A model generated the notes under the pieces. That model was not told the origin of the DNA and did no database searches. It was given only the letters and a program-made list of their open reading frames with translations. A DNA stretch of 64,000 bases from Hydractinia symbiolongicarpus. Taxonomy: Eukaryota; Cnidaria; Hydrozoa; Anthoathecata; Hydractiniidae. A program made the position numbers and the translations under genes. Location: positions 28,949,501-29,013,500 of the forward strand of contig NC_079880.1 in the NCBI RefSeq assembly GCF_029227915.1, written 5' to 3'. Below, in pieces: positions 63,312 to 64,000 of this stretch. The first letter of the stretch is position 1, and each line of letters starts with the position of its first letter.

Positions 63312-64000
63312 CAAGCCCGGGATTTACGGGAAATCGCTGGTTTTCGTTTGCCGGCGATTAAACCTCTTTCATTAAGCGTCTCATTAAAAATGAAAACATT
63401 TTTGAAAATTACAAGTCTCATTCGTTCCAGTGGTGCAGAAATAATTTGAAAAATCGTTCGGGAAATGAGTTTACTTCCTGGGTACTTTCTTTGTATACAT
63501 TCAACTATACGGGACAAGCCCGGGATTTACGGGAAATCGCTGGTTTTCGTTTGCTGGCGATTAAACCTCTTTCATTAAGCGTCTCATTAAAAATGAAAAC
63601 ATTTTTGAAAACTACAAGTCTCATTCGTTCCAGTGGTGCAGAAATATTTTGAAAAATCGTTCGGGAAATGAGTTTACTCCCTGGGTACTTTCTTTGTATA
63701 CTTTTGACTTTACAGGCCGAGTCCGGGATTTACGGGAAATCGCAGGTTTTCGTTTGCCGGCGCTTAAACATCTTTTATTCGGCGTCTCATCAAAAATGAA
63801 AACATTTTTGAAAACTACAAGTCTCATTCGTTCCAGTGGTGCAGAAATAATTTGAAAAATCGTTCGGGAAATGAGTTTACTTCCTGGGTACTTTCTTTGT
63901 ATACATTCAACTATACGGGACAAGCCCGGGATTTACGGGAAATCGCTGGTTTTCGTTTGCTGGCGATTAAACCTCTTTCATTAAGCGTCTCATTAAAAAT

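Larger units (their letters stand above)
1..64000. repeat. 203-bp satellite DNA array (about 311 monomers, head to tail)
   Basis: The same unit recurs every 203 bp throughout; for example the core TTTGCCGGCG lies at 221 and 424, and monomers starting at CGTTCGGG or CGTTCTGG run 58584, 58787, 58990, 59193, 59396. All copies face the same way. A consensus counted by hand is exactly 203 nt with 75 G/C. Order within a monomer: CGTTCGGGAAATGAG, CCCTGGGTAC, TTTGTATAC, a variable middle, the conserved core TTTTCGTTTGCCGGCG, a variable TTAAAC(T/C)TCTTT segment, GCGTCTCA, an inverted repeat, AGTCTCATG, and an A-rich end. Length changes are small (1-6 bp). No gene or unique spacer interrupts the array except the insert at 25529-26441. 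I do not recognise the satellite as a named family. Confidence 0.98.
60411..64000. repeat. Less ordered C, F, A, B, E monomers to the window end
   Basis: Modules C-F-B, A-B and B-E continue, and a 609-bp pattern (62440 and 63049) is visible with shared GCGCGTTTTCG and TTAAAGATG variants in the B monomers. Two monomers combine left and right halves of different types (61222, 62440). The last 550 bp contains two near-identical TTCAACTATACGGG/TTTGCTGGCG monomers (about 63455 and 63861). The array continues past 64000. Confidence 0.8.

Noticed and set aside
98-63923. Recurring minus-strand frames of 65-106 codons beginning MRLVVFKNV and plus-strand frames of 61-106 codons beginning MKNRSGNEF
   Set aside because: They repeat once per 203-bp monomer on opposite strands over the same DNA. 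The monomer is not a multiple of three, so frames break at each border. Substitutions hit all codon positions without pattern. There is no sign of coding.
1-64000. CRISPR array
   Set aside because: Repeats are contiguous 203-bp units that differ by point changes, with no short constant repeats separated by unique spacers and no cas genes.
1-64000. tRNA-derived SINE or Pol III-type repeat
   Set aside because: I looked for A-box and B-box (GGTTCGA-like) sequences in the monomer on both strands and saw none; the units are tandem, not dispersed, and have no poly(A) tails.
1-64000. Telomeric repeat or rDNA spacer sub-repeats
   Set aside because: No TTAGGG-type runs and no rRNA gene segments occur anywhere in 64 kb. 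A spacer origin cannot be excluded outside the window but nothing supports it.
1-64000. A new protein-based defence or mobile system
   Set aside because: Apart from the truncated RT piece no protein with recognisable or conserved coding features is present on either strand.

Overview
The whole window is a tandem satellite DNA array from a eukaryotic chromosome. A monomer of about 203 bp (about 37% G+C in a consensus counted by hand) repeats head to tail in one orientation from the first base to the last, roughly 311 times, and the array runs off both ends. I see no host gene, tRNA, rRNA, CRISPR array, operon or bacterial signal. The many short open frames of 61-106 codons on both strands recur once per monomer and are by-products of the repeat.

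The only non-satellite DNA is a 913-bp insert at 25529-26441. It encodes the middle of a LINE-type (non-LTR) reverse transcriptase, on the + strand and without an internal stop. It lacks the 5' part of the element, the motif-C Y/FADD region, the thumb and any 3' UTR or poly(A). It replaces 58 bp of one monomer. The protein resembles the CR1/Jockey-like LINE RTs common in cnidarians and other marine invertebrates, so an invertebrate source is my best guess (inference only).

Layout. Domain I (1-15.5 kb): a 9-monomer higher-order repeat (HOR) of 1,826 bp (1-4.1 kb), then nested 5-mer (1,014 bp), 8-mer (1,622 bp) and 13/12-mer (2,641/2,438 bp) duplications. Domain II (15.5-25.5 kb): monomers with a new right end (GTGGTGCAGAAATAATTTG) appear, with 3-mer, 10-mer and irregular 5-mer repeats. 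After the RT insert, 26.5-29.2 kb holds an 8/7-mer duplication. Domain III (29-38 kb and 46-64 kb) is built largely from a 609-bp trimer (types C, F, B) plus A-B and E-C pairs, in 16-mer, 11-mer, 9-mer and 7-mer HORs. A separate domain (38.5-45.6 kb, with relatives at 51-54 kb) uses monomers marked GATTGAACTCC or GCTGAAAC and 8-, 15- and 20-mer periods.

Each monomer has a central inverted repeat (up to 9-bp arms around a 4-nt loop), an A-rich right end, and a conserved core TTTTCGTTTGCCGGCG. B-type monomers carry a 16-bp motif close to a CENP-B box but one base short. Together with the HOR organisation this makes a centromeric or pericentromeric location plausible, but the sequence does not prove it. 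I do not find a convincing new protein-based system. The items most worth a second look are the captured RT fragment, the inverted repeat, the CENP-B-like motif and the mosaic monomers.
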